A stretch of 64,000 nt of DNA from Desertibacillus haloalkaliphilus (GCF_019039105.1 NZ_JAHPIV010000010.1:110378-174377); one strand, 5' to 3'; numbered from the stretch's first letter, positions 15,845 to 24,636 are shown. The notes: generated by a model from the sequence alone, not told the origin. Numbers and translations are program-made.

Positions 15845-16174
15845 AGAATGAGAAAGTTTACTTACTTCATATTTTGGAGTGCATAGAAAATATTGAGTCA
15901 TATATTCCAAATGGCGAAAGTGATTTCTTTAGTTCTAAATTAATTCAAGATGCGGTCATTTGTAATTTGGAAATTATCGGAGAAGCAACAAAACGTTATA
16001 TCAAAATATTTTCGAAAACAACACCCCCATGTACCGTGGCGTGAGATGGCGGGATTAAGAGATGTCCTAATTCATGATTATTTTGGAGTAGATAACGGGA
16101 TTGTATGGAACGTGGTTGAAAAAGAAATACCACTTTTAAAAGATAAAATATCGGATTTGTTAAATCAATACTAG
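15841..16174 (+). pseudogene. hepT: HepT-type HEPN RNase toxin, frameshifted
   Basis: Starts at ATG 15841 and reads NEKVYLLHILECIENIESYI to EIIGEATKR. It then loses frame near 15994-15997 and stops shortly after. The +1-shifted frame resumes with HPHVPWREMAGL and RDVLIHDYFGVD, which contains the HEPN catalytic R-x4-H-x-Y. One extra T in CGTTATATC restores a continuous protein. The catalytic motif is therefore out of frame, so the toxin should be dead while its antitoxin stays intact. Confidence 0.85.
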
Positions 16175-16182
16175 GAAATGAA

Positions 16183-16217
16183 TTGGCTTAGGTTTTGAAG
16201 AACCTAAAGCCTTTTTG
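16183..16217 (+). terminator. Terminator of the mntA-hepT operon
   Basis: GGCTTAGGTT and AACCTAAAGCC arms followed by TTTTT. Of the 375 bases that follow, the only candidate is a 27-codon frame (16472-16555, MMQVALIVVIYG) behind TAGGAGAG, which I do not trust. Confidence 0.75.
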
Positions 16218-16591
16218 CTATCTATATCGGTTTCCGGACGCTACCCCTTATCATTATGGAGGATTTAATGGCTAATATATAAAGATATTGGCTCAAGTAG
16301 ACATATCCTTAAATACCAGGATCCAGAACCCTATTTTAATATCGATCACTTTATAGGTCCTTTGTGTCCTAAGGACTGATTTAAATATATATAGAATCCA
16401 ATTATTTACAGTTTATTGGAGTAAAGGGCAGAATAACTTAACACAGGCGTTTTTAGGAGAGTTTTAATATTATGATGCAGGTTGCTTTAATAGTTGTTAT
16501 TTATGGTACTTTGATCAGGAACACACTTATTGTGCTAACGGGAAGCAATAGTTGAACAAAAGGTTATCGCTGTTCCCCTAACGAAGCACTT

Positions 16592-17155
16592 ATGTTAAAT
16601 AAGAGAAGATATAAAATAACAAAAACTTGGGGAGGATTCATTATCAAGATTAGAACTATATGCACAATTGTTGCTATTGTCTTATCAATGGGTTTAGTTG
16701 GTTGTGTAAATAAGGATATAGATGTTAAATCTTCTCTAGTATTCTACGGAGAGAGCGATACTTGGACTGGAACATTATATGTAGAACAGCCCCAAAATAA
16801 TGGAGAGAATACATTTCAGGTGAACCAACTATCCAACCTGACTTACAAAGGTGATTTTGAAAAAATCAGTAAGAAGCAGAAAGAAGAGGATGGTATCCCA
16901 GTTAGTTCTTCTTTTGGAGGTGTTAATATGAGAGATGGAGGTAGTGGTAGTCACATACAGCAAGCCACAGGATGGAATAATGCTAGAAGTCATTCAGGTG
17001 AATATGCAACAAAAGATGATGAGTTCAAAGTGGTTGTAGAATGGGACAACAAAAAAGAAACTTTTATAATGACCTTCAATGAGGAAAAGACCTCGAAGGC
17101 ACAAAGACTTGGCCAAGAGGAAGTTCTTAGGAATTTTTATGAGCCACAAAAGTGA
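16592..17155 (+). CDS. Uncharacterised lipoprotein
   Basis: Predicted lipoprotein with signal peptide TICTIVAIVLSMGLVGC and a Ser/Gly/Asn-rich beta domain (LVFYGESDTWTGTLYV, GVNMRDGGSGSH). The only in-frame ATG is at 16592, without a ribosome site and 16 codons ahead of a more natural signal peptide. GGGGAGG at 16629 lies 4 bases from an in-frame ATT at 16640, which may be the true start or a mutated ATG. Function is unknown. Confidence 0.6.
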   Translation: MLNKRRYKITKTWGGFIIKIRTICTIVAIVLSMGLVGCVNKDIDVKSSLVFYGESDTWTGTLYVEQPQNNGENTFQVNQLSNLTYKGDFEKISKKQKEEDGIPVSSSFGGVNMRDGGSGSHIQQATGWNNARSHSGEYATKDDEFKVVVEWDNKKETFIMTFNEEKTSKAQRLGQEEVLRNFYEPQK

Positions 17156-17205
17156 CCTAGTGTGATTTCATTTTTTCGCTAACGGGTGCATTCCTCTAAC
17201 AATCT

Positions 17206-17240
17206 AATCGCTTTCATAAAACTAATGAAGGGCAAAGTGA
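17206..17240. repeat. Degenerate copy of the 52-bp repeat junction
   Basis: CTTTCATAAAACTAATGAAG resembles the TCCTTCATAAAGCCGATGAA junction of the family, but neither full unit is preserved. Confidence 0.4.
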
Positions 17241-17280
17241 ATCCAACAAAAAAATCTATGGGGCTGGAGGGCGTTTATTT

Positions 17281-17385
17281 ATGAAATCCTATAAAATTCC
17301 TTTTATAATAATCCTTGTTTCGATATTAGTTGGTACTCTCGGCTATGTATTGTTTATGAATGTATTCATTCCAAATATTATGTAA
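17281..17385 (+). CDS. 34-residue membrane peptide
   Basis: ATG at 17281, 10 bases after GGAGG. Encodes a basic N-terminus (KSYK) and a single hydrophobic helix (IPFIIILVSILVGTLGYVLF). The short length and good ribosome site suggest a real small membrane protein. No family is recognised. Confidence 0.45.
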   Translation: MKSYKIPFIIILVSILVGTLGYVLFMNVFIPNIM

Positions 17386-17669
17386 TTATATCTTTTATAC
17401 AGCTTCAGTTAAATTTCACCAAACAATAACTATTATTAAAAGTAACCTTGTTTTGCTAACGGGTGCTTATGCTTAACAAGGCTAGGATAAATAGCTGTGA
17501 ATTCAAATTATGATGAACTGTACTCTTAGTAAGGGTTAGCTTTCTTTTGTGACAAAAGAAAAAATAATCAAACAATGCTTATGTTGACTGGATTGACAAT
17601 AGCAAGCAGAAACTACCGCTAAAATGTGATATTATGATTATAAGAAATAGGCGTATGGGAGGAATTGTT

Positions 17670-17885
17670 ATGGCTGTAAGAAGAGAAGACCTGTACAAAA
17701 TCATTGACAATATTTCAGAAAGAAATTTAGAAAAGGTAAAAGAAATCCTTGAAACCTTAACTAAATATGAAGAGCAATTTGAAGAAGTTGAAGCGACTAA
17801 TGAAGAGAAAAAAGTAATTGAAGAGGCAATGAATGGGGAGTTTCATTCTTTTGAAGATGTTTTTAAGGATGACTTAGATGTTTGA
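17670..17885 (+). CDS. Antitoxin of an intact RelE/ParE-type module
   Basis: 71 residues from ATG 17670, 7 bases after GGGAGG. Acidic and helical (RREDLYKIIDNISERNLEKV). It overlaps the downstream toxin by 8 bases. An N-terminal DNA-contacting part and an acidic toxin-wrapping tail (EEAMNGEFHSFEDVFKDD) fit a type II antitoxin. Confidence 0.75.
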   Translation: MAVRREDLYKIIDNISERNLEKVKEILETLTKYEEQFEEVEATNEEKKVIEEAMNGEFHSFEDVFKDDLDV

Positions 17886-18141
17886 TATTAAAGTTTCAAA
17901 CAAAGCCAAGAAGTTTGTTCAAAAACAGGACACTCCTACAAGAAAAAGAATAAAAAATGCTTTATTACAGCTAGCAGAATACCCGTATAATCGAAAAGAA
18001 AATGACATTAAAAAGATGAAAGGATACAGCGACACTTTTAGACTCAGAGTTGGTGGTATCAGAATGATTTATAAGGTGGAAGATGAAAAAGTTATATTGT
18101 ATGTATTAGACATTGATTTTCGAGGTAACATCTATAAATAA
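17878..18141 (+). CDS. RelE/ParE-family toxin, intact
   Basis: 87-residue basic protein (FDIKVSNKAKKFVQKQD, RLRVGGIRMIYKVEDEKVIL, LDIDFRGNIYK) with the RelE-fold pattern of an early helical hairpin followed by a basic beta-sheet. These toxins usually cleave mRNA on the ribosome. The gene overlaps its antitoxin by 8 bases and is followed by a terminator. It is the only one of the three toxins in this region with an unbroken frame. Confidence 0.8.
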   Translation: MFDIKVSNKAKKFVQKQDTPTRKRIKNALLQLAEYPYNRKENDIKKMKGYSDTFRLRVGGIRMIYKVEDEKVILYVLDIDFRGNIYK

Positions 18142-18154
18142 AATACAAGGGTAA

Positions 18155-18187
18155 TAGGTTGGGGGGAACTCCAAACCTTTTTTTGTT
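18155..18187 (+). terminator. Terminator of the intact toxin-antitoxin operon
   Basis: AGGTTGG and CCAAACCT arms followed by TTTTTTT. Confidence 0.7.
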
Positions 18188-18367
18188 TTATAATTATTGA
18201 TATTTGTGAAGTGATTTACTTAAAGTAACGGGTGGCTTTAATGAAAAGAGCTGTCATGAAGCAAGATCCTTTATAGTGCTAACAAACAGAATAGCAATAA
18301 TTTTTCTTTACTCATTTAGTGGTGTGTAAAATTTTAGAAACTTTTGTTCATGGAAGGTTTTGATATA

Positions 18368-19090
18368 ATGAAACTGAAAATTTTTATTTTTGTAATTTTA
18401 TTTATGTTATCTGGGTGTATGGGAACTGGTGACAATAAAGACATCATGAGAGAACCGGATTTTCAAGGGCTGAATTCTACAGTTGATGATGAAAAAATGG
18501 TTTTTGTATACGTAGATGATGATAGAAACCAAAGAGAAAAGCAACAAAATGCTAGAACTGAATATGTTTACGCTTATTGGCTAAAGATTACCGATGATAC
18601 GATCATTGTTAATGAAGAAGATGAAGAAGTAGCCATTGACGAAACCTTCTTAAAACATGTTGAAGCATGGGTCAAAGAGGAGTTTCAAGAAGAGCGTACA
18701 GAAGTGAATATTCATGATGTGTCTCTGGATAAAGAAAGTATATTCCCAGTATATACAGCAGACAAAATCAAACGTGTAGAAGTTGAACGAACAAAAAAGG
18801 ATGTATTAGAAAAACTTAAATCCTATGAAGAGGGTAAGTTTACGTTACACTTGTTTATTGACGATGTTAACAAACAGTATGAAATGCGAGATGAAATAAA
18901 TGAAGTGACGGACTTAATTTCCGATATAGAAGTAATAGAAACGGGTTCGGTGAGGTTAGGCCCCCCAGAAGATGCTAAATTATTAGACATTGATGAGTAT
19001 CCAGTGTATATTGTTTTAGATACAGAGGATATTGTTTTAACAACACATCAACTCGATGGTGTGAAAGAATTTTTTAATGTGAAAGAGTAG
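18368..19090 (+). CDS. Lipoprotein with a C-terminal thioredoxin-like segment
   Basis: 240 residues from ATG 18368, about 10 bases after GGAAGG; a start 8 codons upstream lacks a site. The signal peptide ends FMLSGC. The middle part is acidic and charged. The C-terminal segment EYPVYIVLDTEDIVLTT, then GVKEFF, closely matches EFPAFVIFDSEQLVLKS, then VDEFL, of the lipoprotein at 54513. The two are therefore domain paralogues. The segment looks like the last strands and helix of a thioredoxin-like fold without the Cys pair. Confidence 0.65.
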   Translation: MKLKIFIFVILFMLSGCMGTGDNKDIMREPDFQGLNSTVDDEKMVFVYVDDDRNQREKQQNARTEYVYAYWLKITDDTIIVNEEDEEVAIDETFLKHVEAWVKEEFQEERTEVNIHDVSLDKESIFPVYTADKIKRVEVERTKKDVLEKLKSYEEGKFTLHLFIDDVNKQYEMRDEINEVTDLISDIEVIETGSVRLGPPEDAKLLDIDEYPVYIVLDTEDIVLTTHQLDGVKEFFNVKE

Positions 19091-19128
19091 TTATAGTCAT
19101 TGTTTTGGGATAGTGGGGAGTCGGCGTA

Positions 19129-19272
19129 ATGGAGTGGAGTAGCCGATATTCAATGAAACATGAGCGGTTGTCCAATAAAAATATAGTTGGAGCCCGTTCA
19201 ACGGATGCAATAGCAAAAAAAGCTGTCGCCTCTTCAACTATTGAGGCAGGTTTATTTAACAAGCAGGACTGA
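19129..19272 (+). CDS. 47-residue protein of unknown function
   Basis: ATG at 19129, 9 bases after GGGGAG. Encodes MEWSSRYSMKHERLSNKN and then AKKAVASSTIEAGLFNKQD. Composition and ribosome site are protein-like, but there is no membrane segment or recognised family. It may be a remnant. Confidence 0.35.
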   Translation: MEWSSRYSMKHERLSNKNIVGARSTDAIAKKAVASSTIEAGLFNKQD

Positions 19273-19312
19273 TAAGAAAAGAGCATAGTATGTAAGGGAC
19301 GGAAGGGGAAAT

Positions 19313-19849
19313 ATGAAAATTAAATTATTTGCTATTGGTACTATACTTTTGTTACTTCTATCCGGATGCAATAATGAAAAAGAGTTTAATGAAATATTAC
19401 AGGATGAACGAATACAATTATTGATTCATCAAGAGAAGGTGGATAATGGCGTTGTGCTATTCTATGTGCCTAACATTACTGGTGAAGGAGAAGATATAGA
19501 GGCAAGGCTTATTGAAAAAACACTCTTGGGTTGGGAAGCATCATTATTTCATAGAGGCGGAGGAAGTTCATTACATGCTATCCCTACTATTTTTCTGCCC
19601 AAAATGGGTGATAAATCTTTACTTTTTGGGTTTTATCCAAACAGCAATATTGATGAAATCAAAGTAGAATATAAACATGAGGATGTACTAAAAGAAGTTC
19701 AAGCCAAGGCAATAGAAAACAAGGAAAGACATATTTGGTTTGCATTTGTAAAACAGCCAAAAGTAAAAACGGTTTATACGATCAAAGGATTTTCTAATGG
19801 TGAATTGGTCGAGACTGTAAAAGAAGAATCAATGGGCATTTCTAATTAA
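19313..19849 (+). CDS. Uncharacterised lipoprotein
   Basis: 178 residues with signal peptide FAIGTILLLLLSGC and ribosome site AAGGGG. The mature domain is beta-rich (VVLFYVPNITGEGEDIEARL, SLLFGFYPNSNIDEIKVEY). No family is recognised. A terminator nearly identical to the fabI terminator follows. Confidence 0.65.
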   Translation: MKIKLFAIGTILLLLLSGCNNEKEFNEILQDERIQLLIHQEKVDNGVVLFYVPNITGEGEDIEARLIEKTLLGWEASLFHRGGGSSLHAIPTIFLPKMGDKSLLFGFYPNSNIDEIKVEYKHEDVLKEVQAKAIENKERHIWFAFVKQPKVKTVYTIKGFSNGELVETVKEESMGISN

Positions 19850-19881
19850 AAAATAATGATAACGAGTAGAAATAGTGAAAC

Positions 19882-19922
19882 AACAGGAACAGTCATAAAA
19901 GTGATTGTTCCTGTTTACTTTT
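19882..19922 (+). terminator. Terminator, duplicate of the fabI hairpin
   Basis: AACAGGAACAGTCAT and GTGATTGTTCCTGTT arms. The sequence is almost identical to the hairpin at 10327. Confidence 0.7.
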
Positions 19923-19976
19923 GTTTAAGTGGGATATGGATTATTTAGATTAAGTATTTTTGGGTGGTGTTTTTTG

Positions 19977-20436
19977 ATGAAAAGGAGTTTTATCTTTGTT
20001 ATAACTTCGCTATTGTTAATGTTAAATACAGGTTGTGAAACAGAAAAACTTTCTAAAGAGGAGTATCAGATACAACTCGGTTCGTTATGGTGATAGTGAA
20101 CATTGGAACCTAAGCGGGTATGAATTGAAAATTGAAGGTAACGAAATATTCGCTTGAAATGGGGAACTACAATATAAAGCGAAGGGGGATATAACCGATT
20201 ATATTTCATTTAAAATGATTGCAATAATTAATGATGAAAAAGTTAAATTACAAGGGATGAAAATTGTTAGCTCGGTATCAAATTTTAACAATATAGAAAC
20301 TGGTAGTGCTACACAGGAAATATCTATAATTATAGGGGAAGAAATAAGTCTTACAGATATAGATGATTATTATGGAGTTATAGAATGGATGTCAGCTGAG
20401 GGAGAAAGAAAGAGTGAAAAAATCAAGGCTTTTTAG
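19977..20436 (+). pseudogene. Broken lipoprotein gene
   Basis: Starts ATG 19977 with a lipoprotein signal peptide (SFIFVITSLLLMLNTGC). It stops early after LGSLW, but the next frame continues YGDSEHWNLSGYELKIEG. That continuation meets an in-frame TGA (probably a mutated TGG) near 20155 and then resumes NGELQYKAKGDITDYISF to 20436. At least one frameshift and one nonsense change are needed, so the gene is dead. Confidence 0.75.
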
Positions 20437-20715
20437 ATGAAAAAGGATTGTATTTCACTAATGGGTGCTTTACTAATAAATTCAAACGAAAACATACATC
20501 ACAACTTTTTATTGACCTTTTCCTTATGAATTTTTCTTCTCCTGTCCCGCTCTATAATGAATACAATAAATTTTTCAATATCCTTGTCACCCAAGCCTTT
20601 TTGTTATAGTAACCGATGTTTGGATCGGGTCGATCGTTGTTACGTCCAAGGAGGTAATCGGTTGAACATGAAAGGCGTCAGCAAGCACGGCGTATTGTCA
20701 AATGGCCTTCCACCA

Positions 20716-21081
20716 TTAACTCGCCGTGTGTTTGGATTGAATGTGAGAAAAATACTCACGCATCATGTTTTCGACATGCATTTTCATCGCCATCTGGAAG
20801 AAGTTGAATGAACTCTCATAGCCCCTTGAGAATGCCTTAAAAGCTGTGCTGCTTTCTTGATGCACTTTGATGCCGTGTTTGTGCATCTCTTGTTTTGTTT
20901 TCCGTAAATCAGCTGTGACTTGCTTAATGATCGTTTCAATGAATTCAATATATGGTTCGTTAATCTTGAACGTGGTTGATTGCTTAATAGATGCTAAATC
21001 GCGTTCAAGTACTTTTCTTAATAGTGGCAGGAAAATATACTTATGGACAATCGCTTGCTCTTGTTCATTTAAGTACGTCAT
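20716..21081 (-). CDS. YhjD-like helical protein
   Basis: 121 residues, mostly helical and basic (IVHKYIFLPLLRKVLERDL, YIEFIETIIKQVTADLRKTK). Size and pattern resemble the B. subtilis YhjD family of unknown function; I recognise this only by general resemblance. ATG at 21081 follows GGAG by 8 bases. A canonical promoter with an SOS-box-like palindrome in its spacer lies upstream. A plus-strand frame overlapping the 3' end (20668-20811) has a perfect AAGGAGG site but reads unlike a protein. Confidence 0.55.
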   Translation of the reverse strand: MTYLNEQEQAIVHKYIFLPLLRKVLERDLASIKQSTTFKINEPYIEFIETIIKQVTADLRKTKQEMHKHGIKVHQESSTAFKAFSRGYESSFNFFQMAMKMHVENMMREYFSHIQSKHTAS

Positions 21082-21113
21082 CGAATCAACTCCACAGTAA
21101 AAGGTATACTTCT

Positions 21114-21142
21114 ATTATATAAGAACGATTGTTCTGTTACAA
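21114..21142 (-). promoter_or_regulatory. SigA promoter of the YhjD-like gene
   Basis: On the minus strand TTGTAA (21142-21137), a 17-base spacer, then TATAAT (21119-21114). Confidence 0.75.
21122..21135. promoter_or_regulatory. LexA-like operator (GAAC-N4-GTTC) within the promoter spacer
   Basis: AGAACGATTGTTCT matches the GAAC-N4-GTTC core of the Gram-positive SOS box (CGAAC-N4-GTTCG). Bound repressor would block the -35/-10 spacer. The outer bases differ from the ideal C/G. Confidence 0.5.
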
Positions 21143-21239
21143 GTTAACGAGTGAAAATCAATGAGCTGAGAAAAGAACATCCACCATACTAATAAATTGA
21201 CATCAGCCTACATCAACATTAATTTGGAAGAACCTAATT

Positions 21240-21578
21240 ATTAATGGTGTTCAATTAGAGTACGAACAGAAGGAAATGTTAAATTGGATACATACACATT
21301 TTGCTGAGAAAATTCTGTTAGACGATATTGCACGAGCTGGCGGGTTAAGTCGTTCTGAATGCTGTCGATATTTCAAACGAATTCTAAAAAAACACCTTTG
21401 AATTATGTAACTGATTATCGAATTCAAAAAAGCCTACTTTTATTACAACAATCAGAATCCAATGTCACTGATGTTGCGTATCAAGTAGGGTTTTAATAGT
21501 ACAAGTTATTTCATTGAGAAATTCCGAGAGTCAATGAAGATGACACCATTAGCATACAAAAAATATAAAAATCGTTGA
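21240..21578 (+). pseudogene. AraC-family regulator, C-terminal HTH remnant
   Basis: Three frames read through one AraC DNA-binding domain: MLNWIHTHFAEKILLDDIAR and GLSRSECCRYFKRIL, then LNYVTDYRIQKSLLLLQQSE and VTDVAYQVGF, then SYFIEKFRESMKMTPLAYKK. Breaks occur in the A-run near 21390 and at TTTTAATAG near 21495. The effector domain is absent. Confidence 0.75.
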
Positions 21579-21710
21579 GGTTGCCAATGGTAATATGTAT
21601 GTGGATAAATATAGAGATCATATTCATTCTCCAATTGATAAAGATTCATTCACCGTTATACGATAGTAAAGACACTATATTAAGAGGGACGATGAAATCG
21701 CCCCAAAAAA

Positions 21711-22160
21711 TTAATTTCTAGCAAGCCCTCTTTCAAATACTGCTAGATGGTTTAAAGAGGCATTACGTAGTTGAGTAAACACAATTCTTACATCATTAGG
21801 GATGTTTAGTGATAAAAATCTTTCGTACATCGATATGTTTTCTATTTCTCCTTGAACACCTGCAGCATACGCAGCCTTTAGATTTTCTGGAGTTGTAACA
21901 AACGATTGTGAAATATCATCAGGTAATGGTATTTGATAGCGTTCAAAAAGTGGTAATAATGCACGAATATGCCTTTTTTCTGCTTCTCTAATTTGTACAA
22001 ATGTCCGTATGTTACCAAAGGCTTCGATAATGTTGTTATATCTTGCTTGAGCCAAATATTCGTCTTGAAGGGCATAAGTCAACATTTGAGGTACGGACAA
22101 CGAAGGAGCGTTTAAAGCCGCTTTAGCGCCATAGTCTTCGATTTGCCTATGGGTATGCAT
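21711..22160 (-). CDS. Ferritin-like protein (DUF2202-like)
   Basis: 149-residue four-helix bundle protein. The helices carry spaced Glu and His ligands of a di-iron ferritin-like fold: LQDEYLAQARYNNII, REAEKRHIRALLPLF, GEIENISMYERFL and NASLNHLAVFERG. Role is probably metal- or peroxide-related, possibly at the spore surface given its neighbours. Its ATG overlaps the TAA of the upstream ferritin-like gene, so the two form one operon. Confidence 0.75.
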   Translation of the reverse strand: MHTHRQIEDYGAKAALNAPSLSVPQMLTYALQDEYLAQARYNNIIEAFGNIRTFVQIREAEKRHIRALLPLFERYQIPLPDDISQSFVTTPENLKAAYAAGVQGEIENISMYERFLSLNIPNDVRIVFTQLRNASLNHLAVFERGLARN

Positions 22161-22624
22161 TACCTTTGGATCTTTCGAAAAAAAAAAAACAAAAACCAGA
22201 CAGCGTGATTTTGTTCATCTCCTGCCGCGCGTCGAAACCTATCCTTTATTGTAGGATCTTGCGCTTTATCTGTTATATCTAAATAAAAATCTACAGCCTC
22301 TTGTTCATCTTTAAAGGCAAATTCAATGCCGGCTCTATAATCGTCTGGACAGTCCTCGATGATTTGATAAGATGGCTGTCTTCCTGTTAAATGAGTATAA
22401 ATTCTACTAAATTCCTCAAGATGTCGTTTTTCATCTTTTTGAATTTCAAGTATTCTATCGCTTTCATCCTGTGTTGGTGCCATTTCGGCTAATTTCTCGT
22501 AACAAGCAACAGCACTATACTCGGCATTAATTGCTTTTTGGATATCATTTAACAGTTGAGTATCAGGTGCCGCCCGATAAAAATCATTATAGTATGGAAC
22601 ATAATATGGTTGATTTGAATACAT
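22160..22624 (-). CDS. Ferritin-like protein with a homopolymer-altered C-terminus
   Basis: 154-residue ferritin-like protein. It has a Tyr/Pro-rich N-terminus (SNQPYYVPYYNDFY) and helices carrying AINAEYSAVACYEKL, EIQKDEKRHLEEFSRIY, FAFKDEQEAVDFYL and AAGDEQNHAVWFL. The last helix runs into a 12-T tract on the coding strand (22178-22189) that yields FFFFRKIQR and a stop. Slippage there would swap the terminal residues. Start ATG 22624 follows AAAGGGAGG. It is coupled to the next ferritin-like gene. Confidence 0.75.
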   Translation of the reverse strand: MYSNQPYYVPYYNDFYRAAPDTQLLNDIQKAINAEYSAVACYEKLAEMAPTQDESDRILEIQKDEKRHLEEFSRIYTHLTGRQPSYQIIEDCPDDYRAGIEFAFKDEQEAVDFYLDITDKAQDPTIKDRFRRAAGDEQNHAVWFLFFFFRKIQR

Positions 22625-22729
22625 AATTTTCCTCCCTTTTTAAACTTTCTACTTATTTAATTTTATGTGGTGGATATAGGTAGGTGTGCAGGTGAACTTA
22701 TTTTATAGTATTGAAATGTATGTGAGGGG

Positions 22730-23119
22730 TTACTTGAGAACCTTAAGTGCTTCTGCAACTTTACGAGCAAAATTTAATGGTGGTTCAACAGATTGAAAGT
22801 GAATATAAAGAATATTTGGTTCGGTGAACAGCCAATGATTATGCAGTGCGCTAATGATTAAACCATTTCTAACTAAAATATTTGTAAATGCTGGAATTTC
22901 TTCTTCGAGTATGACTGTTTCACCAAGATTAAGTGCATGGCCGTCATAATCTAAGGATTCAAACGATATTTCTGCATGAAGTTCACTACGACTGGGACGA
23001 CCTTGAATTGTAACATTTAGATTACGCTCTATTTCTACAGCGCAAACCCCATTGGTGATTTTTGGTTTCGCTTTTAGGATTTGACCGAATTGTTGGCAAA
23101 GTGTATGAACATTATGCAT
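22730..23119 (-). CDS. DUF1259-family protein
   Basis: 129 residues resembling the LppY/LpqO-like DUF1259 proteins: INGVC-type start (KITNGVCAVEIERNLNVTIQG), EVILEEEIPAF-type centre, and NILVRNGLIISALHNHWLF followed by EPNILYIHFQ. The His-x-His pair could bind metal. There is no signal peptide. The gene sits in the spore/metal-protein cluster. Biochemical role is unknown. Confidence 0.7.
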   Translation of the reverse strand: MHNVHTLCQQFGQILKAKPKITNGVCAVEIERNLNVTIQGRPSRSELHAEISFESLDYDGHALNLGETVILEEEIPAFTNILVRNGLIISALHNHWLFTEPNILYIHFQSVEPPLNFARKVAEALKVLK

Positions 23120-23325
23120 AGGAAAGCCCCTTTATTTCCAATTTATTTAATTTATGCTTTGGATAAAAGCTTAGTAACTTGTATTGCACATTTTGACATA
23201 AAGATTCTAATTCTAATACATATAAAACTAGTGTGAATTTAAAATCTGATTAAAAAAACTTTATGAGTATAATTTCGTTTTATTGGAAAATGGATATAGA
23301 CTGTACTTATTAAACAGCATCTAAA

Positions 23326-23374
23326 CTAGACCTAAAAGTTAGATTATATCTCTAACTTTTAGGTCTAGTTTTTT
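23326..23374. terminator. Perfect 18-bp hairpin
   Basis: CTAGACCTAAAAGTTAGA and its exact complement flank a short loop, with TTTTTT on the plus side. It lies between two minus-strand genes, so its host transcript is unclear. Confidence 0.7.
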
Positions 23375-23482
23375 CATACGATTAGACCGTCTTTTTCTTT
23401 TCACTAGAGTGGCAGCCAAATGTCAGTAGCTTTTTTCTGGGAGCTCGTTAATAGATTGTTTTTGACGATTATTAATGGTAGG

Positions 23483-23522
23483 AAAAAAAGTAGCATTAGT
23501 GATTAGGTACTAATGCTACTCT
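23483..23522 (-). terminator. Terminator of the CotF-like gene
   Basis: On the minus strand GTAGCATTAGT and ACTAATGCTAC arms followed by TTTTTTT, 10 bases after the stop. Confidence 0.85.
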
Positions 23523-23531
23523 TTTGCTTTT

Positions 23532-24029
23532 TTACATGGATAGCGCCCTTTGAGCCAATGTCATATCATTTTCTAATAGCTGTTTAAAGTCATACGAAGG
23601 GTAATAACTGTGTTCGTACATAAAGTTAAAGGCGTTTGCATGGGTATCAATCGCCTTCATCAAGTGGTTTGTTAATACCCGACGTAGGGCAGGAGTTGCT
23701 GTTTCAGTAATAGCAATCGAATAATTTCTAACGGACGTTTTTGCTAACGCAAGCAAGTCACCAGCAAAAAACGGCATCATGTCATGACGTTCATCCTCTT
23801 CTCTCGTCGGGCTTGGTGCCAAAGGGTAAAACTGTAACAACTCACGAATATTTTGGCTGATGCCATTAATTGTTTGTTGGTACAAATTTTTTAATTGAGG
23901 GTCTGTTATCTCAGGTAAAGCTTTTTTTAATTTGATAAGACCTATGGATTGAAAAGCAACCAACTCGTGAATTTCTAATGTTTCGTGCCAAGCAAGGTGT
24001 CGCGAGGAATGTCGATCAGTATGTTCCAT
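23532..24029 (-). CDS. CotF-like spore coat protein
   Basis: 165 residues resembling the coat F domain family: [20 protein letters not shown], then [20 protein letters not shown], then helical C-terminal segments. Coat F proteins assemble on the spore surface in the mother cell. Start ATG 24029 has a GGGAGG-type site upstream. Neighbouring ferritin-like, YmaF-like and YjcZ-like genes support a sporulation context. Confidence 0.75.
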   Translation of the reverse strand: MEHTDRHSSRHLAWHETLEIHELVAFQSIGLIKLKKALPEITDPQLKNLYQQTINGISQNIRELLQFYPLAPSPTREEDERHDMMPFFAGDLLALAKTSVRNYSIAITETATPALRRVLTNHLMKAIDTHANAFNFMYEHSYYPSYDFKQLLENDMTLAQRALSM

Positions 24030-24265
24030 ATTTAAGCCTCCCTACCAATTTCATCTCTTTACCTTATTCAAGAAGCTAATGATTGGTAATTTGTCTATAA
24101 TTAGACTTCCAATTAAATTTAAGTAAGGTAGTTAGGTTTACCATACGTTTAGGTAGATATATAAATTAAGTTTCGAAAACTTTATAATTTTTTGATGTAG
24201 AAAACCCACTCTTTTGTATGCTCGTTGCATAGGATATACGAAAAGTAGAATAAGGATGGTACTAA

Positions 24266-24636
24266 ATGGGTCATATACCGATCACTGGATTAATCTTCTC
24301 TGATGGTGAAAGTTCTCTTCATTCATATCACCTTTATATTACTTGGGATGGCAAGCCCCTTCACACTCATGATCTTAACGGGGTTACGTCATTGATGTAG
24401 GTCATGATCATCGCTATGTTGCAACAACTGAACCCGCCCCAAGCGGTGTTCAGCACATTCATAACTTTAATACCTTTACCACGTTTGATAATGGTCATAA
24501 ACATGGTATTCGGGGTGTTACAGGACCAACAATTTTTGTTCCGGCGGAGGACATTACCACGGATTCAGAGGAGTTACTTCGGTTGATGGTATGGTACCGC
24601 ATAGATACAAATATGAAGGCAGAACAAGTTTGTAAA
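24266..24636 (+). pseudogene. YmaF-family gene, frameshifted copy
   Basis: Clear broken paralogue of the intact gene at 56695. It starts MGHIPITGLIFSDGESSLHS, loses frame near 24398, then resumes VGHDHRYVATTEPAPSGVQH and HKHGIRGVTGP. It changes frame again near 24545 and ends HRYKYEGRTSL. Two indels break a His-rich protein of about 120 residues. Confidence 0.85.

Noticed and set aside
16472..16555. 27-codon frame MMQVALIVVIYG behind TAGGAGAG
   Set aside because: Very short, and its end lies inside the recurring CTAACGGG motif. Conservation would be needed to accept it.
20557..20811. 84-codon plus-strand frame antisense to the YhjD-like gene, with a perfect AAGGAGG before TTG 20662
   Set aside because: Overlaps the conserved minus-strand coding region, has biased composition (many His, Arg) and no recognisable domain. 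The AAGGAGG is probably chance.
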